21,096 nucleotides of DNA from Acidobacteriota bacterium. Its GTDB lineage: Bacteria; Acidobacteriota; Terriglobia; Terriglobales; Acidobacteriaceae. Shown here in pieces: positions 1 through 8,982 of this stretch. Where the stretch lies: the NCBI GenBank assembly GCA_021779695.1, contig JAJYAE010000037.1, forward strand, positions 1 through 21,096. The letters are read 5' to 3'. Made by a program: the position numbers and the translations under genes. The notes below the pieces were generated by a model. That model worked only from the letters and a program-made list of their open reading frames with translations, did no database searches and had not been told where the DNA came from. How positions within the stretch are numbered: position 1 is the first letter of the stretch; each line of letters starts with the position of its first letter.

Positions 1-985
1 GAGCGACGAACTCGTGCTGGATCGTACGGGCAAGTCCCTCTTGCAGGGTATACGGAGGAACAAAGCCTGATTGGGCAACGCGGTCGGCAAGAAACTGTGT
101 GCTCTCACAAAACTTCTTCACGCGAATTGCACTGATGGGAAATGTCCTGTCGGTCGCGCGAGCGACGACATCCAGCAGGTGACCGCCTGCCAAAGCAACG
201 GGTTTGGGCATACGCAACATCTTCTTCGAACGCCCCAAACACCCCTGAATATAATCCACAAATTCCGCAGTGCTCATGTCGGGTCCATCCACGTAATTGA
301 ATATATGGACTCCCGGAGCGAATGAGAGGCTGTGGGCGACAAACGCTGCGACATTGCCGACATAGGCCATCGACTTCTTGTTCTTGCCCGATCCCACCAT
401 CAAAAACTTGCCCGAGGAAACCTGGCGGAGCAGATTATAGACGTTTCCCCGATTTCCCTCTCCAAAAACAACAGTCGGCCGGACAATCACAAGAGTGCGA
501 GTGGGATCTTCATCCGCCCACGCGCGATAGACACCCTCAGCCTCAAACTTGGTTTTCCCGTATTCATTGAATGGCGCGAAAGGTCCGCCTTCATCCGCCG
601 GTACAGGCTGGAATCCATAAACGGCGACGCTGCTGGTAAAGATGATCTTCTGAATTCCTGCTTTGCGAGCTGCCCGACACACCTGAACTGCACCACCGAC
701 ATTCACCTCGTGATACAACGATAGCGGCCGGACGTCGTCACGGTGCTGAGCGGCAAGGTTGATGACAGTATCCACACCTGACATCACGCGGCCGAGTGAT
801 TCTTCATTCCGCACGTCACTCTCCAAGAAGAGTTGCGGAAATGTTGTGCTTGGCTGAATATCGCCAATGCGAGCCGCAATTTTCTTCTCATTCATGAGAG
901 CCGCCAGTCTTGTCCCAATAAATCCCGATCCACCCAGGAGCGCAATCGATACTGAAGCTTTTGGCAAGGCCGAGTTATTTTGCAT
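1..985 (-). CDS. NAD-dependent epimerase/dehydratase (sugar nucleotide modifying), partial at left edge
   Basis: A short-chain dehydrogenase of the extended epimerase/dehydratase family, probably converting an NDP-sugar for the polysaccharide made by this locus. I translated the frame from the ATG at 985 to the window edge: 328 residues with no stop, so the C-terminus lies outside. The N-terminal Rossmann loop GGSGFIG is at residues 18-24. The catalytic set is TSS at 117-119 and Y-x-x-x-K at Y142/K146. An AGGA ribosome site sits about 9 nt before the ATG. The gene is last in the leftward run, 75 nt after the GT4 gene at 1061-2326. In many O-antigen loci a gene of this type pairs with a WbuB-like glycosyltransferase and acts on a UDP-HexNAc 4-keto sugar. 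That substrate is inference; the fold and cofactor class are well supported. Confidence 0.88.
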   Translation of the reverse strand, partial: MQNNSALPKASVSIALLGGSGFIGTRLAALMNEKKIAARIGDIQPSTTFPQLFLESDVRNEESLGRVMSGVDTVINLAAQHRDDVRPLSLYHEVNVGGAVQVCRAARKAGIQKIIFTSSVAVYGFQPVPADEGGPFAPFNEYGKTKFEAEGVYRAWADEDPTRTLVIVRPTVVFGEGNRGNVYNLLRQVSSGKFLMVGSGKNKKSMAYVGNVAAFVAHSLSFAPGVHIFNYVDGPDMSTAEFVDYIQGCLGRSKKMLRMPKPVALAGGHLLDVVARATDRTFPISAIRVKKFCESTQFLADRVAQSGFVPPYTLQEGLARTIQHEFVA

Positions 986-1060
986 ATACAAAATTCCTGT
1001 TCTTGGTCCTTATCCGACTCAGTTGCGGCAGCACTGCCGAAGACACAAAGCTGCGGATAT

Positions 1061-2326
1061 CTATTTGTCGCTGCTTGTATGATCTGGCTTGTGCATACTT
1101 CTGTAAACCAATTTTTCCATAACTCCAAGATAACGATCTGCGATAGCTTCTGGGCGGAACTCACACTCAACGCACCTTCGCCCGTTCTCGCCCGCAATTC
1201 GTCCGGATTCGGGGCTCTGATAATAATGCAAAATCCCTTCGGCGAGGCTTGCTGGATTCTCTGGCTCTACGCAAATGCCACCTTTCGAGCGGTAAATTAA
1301 GTCCCAGGTTTCACTGCCCTGATCCACCGCTGCAATTGCGGGTTTGCCCGCCCCCATAATAGTCAGTAATTTACTAGGCACGGATTCCGCCGTGAATCCG
1401 CGACGCAGAGGAATAACGCAGACATCCGCCGCCCCATAAAGGCTTGGTAGCATCTCTTGCGGCTGGTAGGGTAGAAATAACACGTTGTTAAGTTGAAGAG
1501 TCTTGAGGTATTCTTCTGCCTTACGACGTCCGGCTCCATTTCCAACCATCAGGAATCGAATTGCTTTATTTCCATGCAAAGTCTGCGCAGCATCAATTAC
1601 AGTCTCAAGTCCCTGCGAAAACCCCATATTGCCCGCAAACAGAACTACAAACTTGTCTTGCAGTTTGTATTGTCTCGAAAAGGAGTTGTCTTTCGGCTGA
1701 GGAGTGATAAATCCAGAATCAACGAAATTGGGGATTACTGTGATCTTCTCGGAAGGTACTCCTTTATTTATCAGATTCTTGCGGAAGCCTTCAGATAGTA
1801 CCGTTATATGTGAAGCCCGGCGGTAGACATAGGATTCCATATTCTCTAGACGGCGAATTGTCGACTCGTTCTTGACCATCCCGGCGCGCACAATTACGTC
1901 TGGCCAGATATCTTGCACGTTGTAGATAAACGGTTTTGCCCGGAATCGGCTCACAAGATCTGCAATCACCCCATTGCTGAGCGGTGGCGATGGAGCCAGC
2001 AATAAATCATAACGAGGTAAACTTATCATTCGCATAAATGAAAGCAGATGGAAGGTGCCATATGCGATGGCGCGTTGGGCTGAGCTGGCTTTATTCTTAG
2101 CTACGTATGTGAAAATGCGGTAAACTTGCAGATTGTCGGCTCGCTCATGATAAATCAACCTCTTCGAATACTCCGGCCAGACCTGATTTTGGGCATAATG
2201 GGGCACCGTAGTTATCACTGTGACTTGGTGGCCGCGGGCAGCGAACTCATTCGCCAGTGAACTCATGATGACGCCGTTCGCAGCAACATCGGGCTGAAAA
2301 TATGTAGTCAACAATAGAATGCGCAA
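1061..2326 (-). CDS. Glycosyltransferase family 4, WbuB-like
   Basis: A cytoplasmic or peripheral membrane glycosyltransferase of 421 residues with the GT-B fold, expected to add one sugar to the lipid-linked repeat unit. The N-terminus (MRILLLTTYFQPD) and YNVQDIWPD at 135-143 are typical of the WbuB/WcaI group. The nucleotide-binding half begins near AGNMG (231-235), and SVPSK (315-319) stands where other GT4 enzymes carry the EX7E motif. The start is TTG at 2326: an in-frame TAG lies five codons upstream at 2339-2341, and GGAAGG is placed about 5 nt before the TTG, so no earlier start is possible. It sits 141 nt after the preceding GT4 gene, the largest gap within this leftward run. WbuB is known as an N-acetyl-L-fucosamine transferase in E. 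coli O26; this enzyme's donor cannot be read from the sequence. Confidence 0.9.
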   Translation of the reverse strand: MRILLLTTYFQPDVAANGVIMSSLANEFAARGHQVTVITTVPHYAQNQVWPEYSKRLIYHERADNLQVYRIFTYVAKNKASSAQRAIAYGTFHLLSFMRMISLPRYDLLLAPSPPLSNGVIADLVSRFRAKPFIYNVQDIWPDVIVRAGMVKNESTIRRLENMESYVYRRASHITVLSEGFRKNLINKGVPSEKITVIPNFVDSGFITPQPKDNSFSRQYKLQDKFVVLFAGNMGFSQGLETVIDAAQTLHGNKAIRFLMVGNGAGRRKAEEYLKTLQLNNVLFLPYQPQEMLPSLYGAADVCVIPLRRGFTAESVPSKLLTIMGAGKPAIAAVDQGSETWDLIYRSKGGICVEPENPASLAEGILHYYQSPESGRIAGENGRRCVECEFRPEAIADRYLGVMEKLVYRSMHKPDHTSSDK

Positions 2327-2467
2327 TCGGGCCTTCCACTATTTGCTAATTTGAGCAATTGAAACATCATCACACCGCTCACTCTTCAGGCACCAACTGC
2401 AGGCTTGGCTGGCTGCGAGGGCGTTTCAAATCAAAGAGTTCGAATGCGGCTGTGAATGCAGTTTGTA

Positions 2468-3574
2468 TTATACAGAGGACTCTACCGTCTCATAAACAGA
2501 GAGAGTATTCCGCGCACAATCCTGCCACGTGTATTGTCGTGCATGGTCTCTTCCCAGCACAATAGCTTTCCGGCGCCACTCCTCGTCATAGCAGCTGAGT
2601 TTGAGAGCTTCCACAAAAGCATCTTCAGAATCTGGGTCAAAAAGGTATGCTGCAGACCCGCAGATCTCAGGAAGGCAGGATGCACGAGCAGCCACCACGG
2701 GGCAGCCTAGAGCCATCGCTTCGAGAGGAGGAAAACCAAAGCCTTCGTACAGTGAAGGATAGACGAGAAGATGTGCCTGCTTGTAGCACGCAGCTAGGAC
2801 GTCATCGGATAGTCGATCCATGAAATGAACAGAATCAGACAGGCCTGCACGCCAAATCTGTTCGAGTTCGTCGCGGCGGGGAGAGCCACCCCCGACTACG
2901 ACAATATCGAACGAACTCTGCAGTCCCGCAGCGGCAAATGCGAACAGAAGACCGTGGAAGTTCTTGTAGGGCGCGCGGGAGCCTACGTACAGGAGAAATG
3001 GCTTTCTTTCTCGGGGCAGAAGCCCCGCGGACGTTGGGAGCAGTCTTGCAATGCCGTGATAGACCACGAAAGTCTTGTGTTCGGGAACGTCATAAAAGCG
3101 GTGCAGGTCCTGTCGAGTCGCTTCGGAAGGACAAATGATGGCATCGGCTTTAGTAAATTGGCGTGCGCGCATTCGCATGATTTCTGAAGCGTTCCTGAAC
3201 AAAGACGGGTAGCGCTCGTAAGCGCAGTCATGATGCGTCACAACCATCTTCTTGTACTGGGCCAATTCTAGCCATCGATAAAGGGTTGGGTGGTAAATGT
3301 TGTACCTTCCCTGAAGGGGAACAATGCAATTGGACGCCAGATGGTTGAGGGCATAGCGAACAGTGCCTGGGCGTCCTGCTATACGACTCCGACACTGCCA
3401 TACGGACGTGCCTGCGCTTGCCCGAAAGGGATAGGTATTGCGATGAAGACCCAGGAGAATATCGCAGCTGCAGGACGCCATCGTCGAGAATGCGCGAGTG
3501 AGTTCAAAGTAGTACCGGGAGATTCCGCCCCCGTCCTGGAGCGAGAAGACCTGATGGTCGTAAAGAATTCTCAT
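2468..3574 (-). CDS. Glycosyltransferase family 4 (mannosyltransferase-like)
   Basis: A GT-B fold retaining glycosyltransferase of 368 residues. The N-terminal acceptor domain opens with MRILYDHQVFSLQDGGGISR, a glycine-rich start common in GT4 enzymes of polysaccharide loci. The C-terminal donor domain begins near LLYVGSRAPYKN (194-205) and contains the EX7E motif as E277 and E285 in EGFGFPPLE. I chose ATG 3574 because it matches the usual family N-terminus. A TTG at 3598 would add eight residues, but neither start has a clear ribosome site. The gene lies 53 nt downstream of the rhamnosyltransferase-like GT2. It probably adds mannose or a related sugar from a GDP- or UDP-donor; this is inferred from the family only. 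Confidence 0.9.
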   Translation of the reverse strand: MRILYDHQVFSLQDGGGISRYYFELTRAFSTMASCSCDILLGLHRNTYPFRASAGTSVWQCRSRIAGRPGTVRYALNHLASNCIVPLQGRYNIYHPTLYRWLELAQYKKMVVTHHDCAYERYPSLFRNASEIMRMRARQFTKADAIICPSEATRQDLHRFYDVPEHKTFVVYHGIARLLPTSAGLLPRERKPFLLYVGSRAPYKNFHGLLFAFAAAGLQSSFDIVVVGGGSPRRDELEQIWRAGLSDSVHFMDRLSDDVLAACYKQAHLLVYPSLYEGFGFPPLEAMALGCPVVAARASCLPEICGSAAYLFDPDSEDAFVEALKLSCYDEEWRRKAIVLGRDHARQYTWQDCARNTLSVYETVESSV

Positions 3575-3627
3575 AGTAGCATTTTGAAATGGAGGCAAGA
3601 CAACAGCCGTCGTCCGTGATTAGATTG

Positions 3628-4596
3628 TCACGACTTCATGATCGCTTTATGTCTGCATTCGCCCATATTCCCAGCGAAGAAATCCCTAATGCCTAACCAC
3701 ACGCCGCGATTGACTACGCCCCGCCCGGCAATAGCTCGAATGCTGCAACCAATGAGCACGTATCGAACCCAATAGTTCATGAAGAAAACCACATTTTCGT
3801 GCCACGAGAAGTACTTGACGCGAAAAAAGAGCATGTTTCGAAATAGATAATAGGCTTGCAGGGGCGAACCCGCCTCTACCGCGTGCGACCCAATGTGGTA
3901 GATCTTGGCGTCAAGGGCAATTGCGTTAATCCAACCGCGCCGCCACGCTCTCAGTGAGAATTCTGCATCGTCCATGCCAAAAAACAAGTCATCATCTTGT
4001 ACGCCGATCTCTTCGATCACGGCGCGTTTTATGAGCATACAGCAGCCATTGATCATGGCGTTTTCACGCACGCCCGCCAGCGATGAGGAATCTAGAGTTC
4101 CGCCACAAAGATTAATCGGAACTCCTCGCTTCCAGCCATATCCTCCTAAGCTCCAAATCTTGAACCTCCCGGATTGGTCGTCCTTTTCCCGTGTGAGGAT
4201 TTTACTACCGATGATTCCGTATCTTTCCTGACTCTCAGCGACGCAGACCATCGTGGATAAAAATCCTGACTCGACGGTTGTATCATTATTCAGGAACAAT
4301 ATATAGTCTGCCCCGTTTTCGAACGCCACTTTAATCCCTGACGTATTTGCGCCCGTGAATCCTAGATTAATCCGGTTCTCGATAATTCGACAGGAACTAA
4401 TTCCTCGATCTGAATCAACGCCGACGTTCAAATTGATCCACGACCGTATCGCGGACAGCGATTCCGGCTTAGAGCCGTTATCGGATATCAAGACATGCAT
4501 TGCTTCATATACAACCTGCGACAGGGAAGTGAGACATGAAATTGTGTCTACCTCTCCATTCCAGTTGACGATGATAACGAATACTTTTGGCTTCAT
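3628..4596 (-). CDS. Glycosyltransferase family 2, rhamnosyltransferase-like (WbbL type)
   Basis: A GT-A fold inverting glycosyltransferase of 322 residues that would extend the oligosaccharide on the inner face of the membrane. It shows the WbbL-type order: NWNG (11-14), DNGS (39-42), NLGFTGA (77-83), the metal-binding LNNDT (102-106), and the acidic pair D209/D210 in FFGMDDAEFSLRAWRRGW, where the catalytic base is expected. The ATG at 4596 overlaps the stop of the polymerase gene in an ATGA (4593-4596), so the two are probably translationally coupled. WbbL-type enzymes often use dTDP-rhamnose, but no rml genes are visible here, so the donor stays open. Confidence 0.9.
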   Translation of the reverse strand: MKPKVFVIIVNWNGEVDTISCLTSLSQVVYEAMHVLISDNGSKPESLSAIRSWINLNVGVDSDRGISSCRIIENRINLGFTGANTSGIKVAFENGADYILFLNNDTTVESGFLSTMVCVAESQERYGIIGSKILTREKDDQSGRFKIWSLGGYGWKRGVPINLCGGTLDSSSLAGVRENAMINGCCMLIKRAVIEEIGVQDDDLFFGMDDAEFSLRAWRRGWINAIALDAKIYHIGSHAVEAGSPLQAYYLFRNMLFFRVKYFSWHENVVFFMNYWVRYVLIGCSIRAIAGRGVVNRGVWLGIRDFFAGNMGECRHKAIMKS

Positions 4597-5939
4597 GATG
4601 TCCTACCCGCATGGTCCAATCTATCGCAAAGTGCAATTGGCTCTATTTCGGTGGCTGAAGCCCAGCATAATACCCACGCAACCAAATAGAGCACAGGCAC
4701 TACTAAGATCACACTCCCCAAATCCTTGACGAGCCCGCCGATATCCGTAGTCGCCCATACGGCCGAGACAGATAGGAAGGCATACAACGGCTCTATCGCA
4801 CTTCCGGGACGAATCCATCGGGCAAGTTGATTCCGAACAAACCCAACCAGAAGGCCGAGCGTCAGCGAATAGAACACGGCACCGACAACTCCAAAATACA
4901 CAACGCCAAATACGTTGTGTCGCGGATTCGGCCCTACAAATGCATTGAAGCCGTAAACCGCTCGATATAGCTGAAATCCAAGATTCTCCGGGAGGGCGCT
5001 TGGTGGGATCAATCTAAACATGGCGAGCAGACTGCCGAATATCGCAAGCATGCCGCCACCGCCCGAGAGTGTATCAATCATGTTCTTCGGGTATGACATG
5101 AAGTAAACATCTCCAGCGGAAACAAACCGTTCATATAGAGCATAGCCAACTACGCCGAGTGCTCCGGTGCTGACCTTAAACATGATCACGCCGACGGCTA
5201 CTGCGATGCTCGAGATGATGATTCCCTTTTGTAGCCTTTTCAGAATGAAGCTCTTACCGGTCCTCGACAGATATCCCCCGTGGAAAAACTCAAAATAAAA
5301 GAGTGCATAGACCGCAAACAATATTGAGGACTTGCTTCCAGATAATACATTTGAACCAGCCAATGCAATCGCTACGGCCAGATCGATACTTCTCGGCCAT
5401 TGCCGAATCCTGATCCTATAGAATAGGCGGTACAACAGAAGGTAGCATGTAACAAACCAGGTAACACTGAGGACACGGTCAAGCGCGCCAAGCCCCCCCC
5501 CTGTGCTGTAGTACTCAAGTCGGCTACCGTAAAGTAATGGAATACCACGGACTTGGTAAGTGATTAGCTGCGTTCCAATAAACGTAAGACTCGAAACGAT
5601 ATAGAGAGCAGACAAGAATCTTCTGTCTTGCGTTCCCGTAATCCGACCTTGTCGCTTTTTCAGCGAGAACGGCGTGAACGCCATAAACCCGACGAGAAAC
5701 GCACACTCGGTCGAAATGAACTCGAACAGAAAGCGCAGTTCAATGATATTTTGCCACCACATAAACAAGACATCAGCGGCACCAAATGATGTGAATATTA
5801 TGACCAGTGCCAGCGGATCAAAGATAGAATAGAGTTGCTTCCTGAGCACGAGGAAATAGAAAAGTGACACGAATGCCAGTATCAGACAATAGTTAGCGGG
5901 GGCGGCAGCAACGTTCTGCAAGAATTCCAAATATGTCAT
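4593..5939 (-). CDS. wzy: O-antigen/repeat-unit polymerase, Wzy-like integral membrane protein
   Basis: A hydrophobic protein of 448 residues with about ten predicted membrane segments (for example around residues 15-35, 39-57, 160-172, 190-215 and 240-255). The family is defined by topology and context more than by motifs. A soluble periplasmic stretch with GPNPRHNVFG in the second half fits a polymerase loop. It would join flipped repeat units at the outer face of the inner membrane. The start is ATG 5939, with GAGG about 6 nt upstream, overlapping the preceding GT2 stop as ATGA. The following GT2 overlaps it in the same way. The coding strand carries an uninterrupted run of nine G at 5493-5501, coding for three glycines. 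A ligase of the WaaL type is a less likely alternative. Confidence 0.8.
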   Translation of the reverse strand: MTYLEFLQNVAAAPANYCLILAFVSLFYFLVLRKQLYSIFDPLALVIIFTSFGAADVLFMWWQNIIELRFLFEFISTECAFLVGFMAFTPFSLKKRQGRITGTQDRRFLSALYIVSSLTFIGTQLITYQVRGIPLLYGSRLEYYSTGGGLGALDRVLSVTWFVTCYLLLYRLFYRIRIRQWPRSIDLAVAIALAGSNVLSGSKSSILFAVYALFYFEFFHGGYLSRTGKSFILKRLQKGIIISSIAVAVGVIMFKVSTGALGVVGYALYERFVSAGDVYFMSYPKNMIDTLSGGGGMLAIFGSLLAMFRLIPPSALPENLGFQLYRAVYGFNAFVGPNPRHNVFGVVYFGVVGAVFYSLTLGLLVGFVRNQLARWIRPGSAIEPLYAFLSVSAVWATTDIGGLVKDLGSVILVVPVLYLVAWVLCWASATEIEPIALCDRLDHAGRTS

Positions 5940-6673
5940 GACTTTCCTCGATCGCTACCTAGTGCGCGATGGAGCAGTCGTTTGGTTAGGTGCCATGCAT
6001 AACATGACATCGGCAAACACTCGCGGACGATTCTAGTGTGATCAGTCGCAAAGGCCAAGTCGGAGGCAGTAGAACTCTTGCCGGTCACATCGTTGTAGTT
6101 GGCAACAGTAACAGGCACATATTTTAGTCGAATGTTCTTGTCAGCAAAGCAACGGAGATTGAGTTCCCAGTCTGCGAGAAGCGGATACCGCAAGTTAAAT
6201 TTGTAGCGCTCTAAGGCTGATCGAGGGTAGAACATTGCCTGTTGGCAAATGTTGCGGCGCTCCAAGCGCAGGGCGCTGAACCGGCCACCATATACCGTTT
6301 CAGATCCCGTCCGAAAGACGTCACCATAATAGATGGTCGTTGAATCCCTCAAGTTCTGGGATATGACTCGAAGGCAGTCACGCAAGGTATCATCGGAACC
6401 GAGGAAATAGAGCCACTCGCCGCGAGCATGCGATATGCCCTTGTTCATGGCGTCGTAGATGCCCCGGTCGGGTTCGCTGATACAGACCGCGAGGCGATCC
6501 CGATAGCGGTCGAGTATATCCAGCGTTCCGTCCGTAGAGCCGCCGTCGATTACGACGACTTCATACAGAGATGGATCTTGAGAGAAAACCGAGCGCAGGG
6601 TCGCTTCGATTCCTGCCACACCGTTGTAGACGACAGTAATGATGCTGATGAGTGGCGGTTTCAATGCGTTCAC
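5936..6673 (-). CDS. Glycosyltransferase family 2, WcaA/WcaE-like
   Basis: A compact GT-A glycosyltransferase of 245 residues. Visible motifs are VYNG (15-18), the nucleotide-binding DGGSTDGT (43-50), EPDRGIYDAMNKG (67-79) and GSDD (92-95) as the metal-binding acidic group. This pattern is typical of colanic-acid-like GT2 enzymes. The start is GTG at 6673, and its GAGG ribosome site overlaps the TGA of the upstream Gmd-like gene only 6 nt away. The gene is followed by an ATGA overlap with the polymerase gene. The sugar donor is unknown; the adjacent Gmd-like enzyme suggests a GDP-6-deoxyhexose as one possibility. Confidence 0.9.
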   Translation of the reverse strand: MNALKPPLISIITVVYNGVAGIEATLRSVFSQDPSLYEVVVIDGGSTDGTLDILDRYRDRLAVCISEPDRGIYDAMNKGISHARGEWLYFLGSDDTLRDCLRVISQNLRDSTTIYYGDVFRTGSETVYGGRFSALRLERRNICQQAMFYPRSALERYKFNLRYPLLADWELNLRCFADKNIRLKYVPVTVANYNDVTGKSSTASDLAFATDHTRIVRECLPMSCYAWHLTKRLLHRALGSDRGKS

Positions 6674-6679
6674 TCTTCC

Positions 6680-7660
6680 TCACCGTGAAGTGGCTTTGCC
6701 ATCGAGATCCGCGAGCTCCGCCTCGACCATTTCCCGGACAATGCCGGGCATCGTGCGCGATGGCCGCCAATTGAGTACGTCCCTGGCTCTGGCAGGGTTA
6801 AGGCGGCTGTGTGGAATATCGGCAGGGCGGAAAAGATTCTGATCGATATCCACGAACTCTCTCCAATCTAAACCGACCTGCAGGAACGCCGCCTCCACAA
6901 ACTCACGCAATGGGTAGCTAGAGCCGGTGGCCACAACGAAATCGCTCGGTCTGGGCTGCTGAAGCATGAGCCACATAGCCTCAACATAATCCGGCGCCCA
7001 GCCCCAGTCGCGCTCGACTTCGAAATTTCCGAGGGTCAGCCGCCGGGAAACCCCTCGGGAAAGTTCGGCGGCTGCACGGACAATTTTTCGAGTCACAAAC
7101 CGAGCCGGACGGAGCGGCGAATCGTGATTGGAGAGAATACCGGTACAAGCAAAGAGGTTATATGCCTGCCGATAATTTGCCACAATCCAATAAGTTGCGG
7201 CTTTGGCCACTGCATATGGACTGCTAGGCCTGAACGGAGAATTCTCGTCGGCTACCTGTCCACCGGTATCTCCAAAACACTCAGTGGAGCCAGCGTTGTA
7301 CACGCGGGTCTCGTCTCCGACGAGACGTATTGCCTCGAGCAGATTCACCGCAGCGGGGATGATGCTTTCAATGGTTTCCACCGGCTGCTCAAATGACAGG
7401 CCAACGGAACTTTGAGCAGCAAGATTGTAGACTTCATGCGGACGAAGCTGGTGAATCAGCCGAAAGGCCTGCGCCGAATCGCGCAGGTTGAGAGAAACGA
7501 GATGGACCCCGTCACAAATGCCTAGACGCTTAAGATTGGGGAAAGAGGTCATTTCCGCATCGCGTGAAGTACCCCATACCTCGTAGCCTCGGCGCAACAG
7601 CAAGTCAGCGAGGTAGGCGCCATCTTGCCCAGAGATTCCGCAAATGAGAGCGCGCTTCAA
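6680..7660 (-). CDS. GDP-mannose 4,6-dehydratase-like protein (divergent Gmd paralogue)
   Basis: An extended SDR enzyme of 326 residues related to GDP-mannose 4,6-dehydratase, about 35 residues shorter than the canonical gmd product in this same window. The Rossmann motif GISGQDGAYL is at 8-17, NAGSTECFG at 122-130 and YAVAK at Y149/K153. Aligned by eye with the canonical protein, E127 matches E134, Y149 matches Y156 and K153 matches K160, while S125 stands in place of T132. The start is TTG 7660, with GGGAG about 6 nt upstream, overlapping the GT4 stop as TTGA. It probably makes GDP-4-keto-6-deoxymannose, or acts as a reductase such as Rmd on that product to give GDP-rhamnose. The fold is certain; the exact reaction is not. 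Confidence 0.85.
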   Translation of the reverse strand: MKRALICGISGQDGAYLADLLLRRGYEVWGTSRDAEMTSFPNLKRLGICDGVHLVSLNLRDSAQAFRLIHQLRPHEVYNLAAQSSVGLSFEQPVETIESIIPAAVNLLEAIRLVGDETRVYNAGSTECFGDTGGQVADENSPFRPSSPYAVAKAATYWIVANYRQAYNLFACTGILSNHDSPLRPARFVTRKIVRAAAELSRGVSRRLTLGNFEVERDWGWAPDYVEAMWLMLQQPRPSDFVVATGSSYPLREFVEAAFLQVGLDWREFVDIDQNLFRPADIPHSRLNPARARDVLNWRPSRTMPGIVREMVEAELADLDGKATSR

Positions 7661-8982
7661 TGCTTTCTCCCAGAATGTGCCGTCGACACTGCCTCGGAGT
7701 TCGATTTTGCAATCCGGGCAGCTCTACGATACAAATCACGAAATTGTTCGGCAGTCTTACTCACCGTCAAAACGGTCGCTCTAGCATATCCGCGCTGCAC
7801 CATCTCAGAGCGCAGTTCAGGCATGGAGATCAGCTTTTGGATAGCCAGCGTTGCCTCCTGCGGATCGTCCGGATCAAAGAAAAGCGCCGCGTCGCCGGCG
7901 ACTTCGGGCAAGACAGTCGCACGTGAACACAGGACGGGGAGCCCGGCCTGAAAGGCTTCCAGCAACGGTAGACCAAAACCTTCGAATTTGCTGGGAAAAA
8001 TCATCGCCGTCGCAAGTGAATAGATCGCCCGTAACTCCACAGGAGTGACAAATCCAAGGAATCTGACGCGATCAGAGACGCCGTACTCCTGTGCGAGGGC
8101 CGTCAAATAAGGATACCGTTCTGTACGATCTCCTGTGCACACTAGGAAAATCTCATCCCCATGTTGCTTCAGTTCGGCCAGTGCGCGGATAGCGAGTTCA
8201 TGGTTTTTATGCGGCCATGTAACAGCAGGATAGAAGAGAAAGCCATTCGGCAGACCGTATCTTTTCCGCGTGGCTTCACGGTCGCTTTCTCCGGGTTGGG
8301 GATACGCACCTAAACTCGATCCCCAAGGAATCACTTCGATCTTATTTGCGTCAATTCCATATTGGCAGACTAGATCTTGCTTCCCCCATTCTGTCTGGAC
8401 GCTCACGAATTTCGCTTGGTGGCACATTGCCTTGTAAACGCGATTTCGCCAAATTCTCACATCTCGGGAGAAGAATTGAGGAAGATGAATGTGTTGAAGG
8501 TCCCAAGGCTGGTAGATAGAAGGGGTTCTTGTCAGATATCCGACTTGAGTTGGAAAGTGTACGACATCGAAACGGTGGTCCTCGACGAGCCCGTCAGACG
8601 CGGGAAGTGGGCCAAAAGCCGCACGGGCAATTCTCCAACCAGTGCGCAGCGCCGCAATGCGGCTCAGCCGCCCCTTCATTGCTGACGCAGCAGGACGCGG
8701 CACTGAGAGGACAGTCGCTCGGTCTGACGGCAAATCTTTAAAGAGCTCCCTGTGATCCTCGAATAGAATGAATGTGTAGCGCTCGGTTTGCGATGGAAGG
8801 TCGCACAACGCACGCGCCAGCGACAGGATCGCGGTTCCAACGCCCTGCTGGAAGCTGTCGATACGGCATTCAACTCCAATTTCCAGGCAACTCATAGGCA
8901 CTCGATATTCAGCGGATGGCTGTGCTTCGTGGGGCCTTTCTTCATGCAACTGACTCAAAGGAATCGAGCGCGACAGGATCAC
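7657..8982 (-). CDS. Glycosyltransferase family 4
   Basis: A GT-B glycosyltransferase of 441 residues. The N-terminal 30 residues look like an unstructured extension before the domain proper begins at CLEIGVECRIDSF. The donor-binding half includes VTWPHKNHELAI (254-265) and the EX7E motif E334/E342 in EGFGLPLLE. The start is GTG 8982: a strong GGAGGAG site lies 6-8 nt upstream, and the GTG overlaps the FkbM gene stop as GTGA, which settles the start despite the long N-terminus. An ATG at residue 30 is the alternative. It is followed by a TTGA overlap with the Gmd-like gene. It is most similar in style to mannosyltransferases of the WbdA/MtfB kind, but no donor can be assigned. Confidence 0.9.
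   Translation of the reverse strand: MILSRSIPLSQLHEERPHEAQPSAEYRVPMSCLEIGVECRIDSFQQGVGTAILSLARALCDLPSQTERYTFILFEDHRELFKDLPSDRATVLSVPRPAASAMKGRLSRIAALRTGWRIARAAFGPLPASDGLVEDHRFDVVHFPTQVGYLTRTPSIYQPWDLQHIHLPQFFSRDVRIWRNRVYKAMCHQAKFVSVQTEWGKQDLVCQYGIDANKIEVIPWGSSLGAYPQPGESDREATRKRYGLPNGFLFYPAVTWPHKNHELAIRALAELKQHGDEIFLVCTGDRTERYPYLTALAQEYGVSDRVRFLGFVTPVELRAIYSLATAMIFPSKFEGFGLPLLEAFQAGLPVLCSRATVLPEVAGDAALFFDPDDPQEATLAIQKLISMPELRSEMVQRGYARATVLTVSKTAEQFRDLYRRAARIAKSNSEAVSTAHSGRKH

Noticed and set aside
1810..1835. GGCGGTAG, resembling part of a JUMPstart/ops element
   Set aside because: It lies inside a glycosyltransferase gene, on the strand opposite to transcription, and not in a leader.
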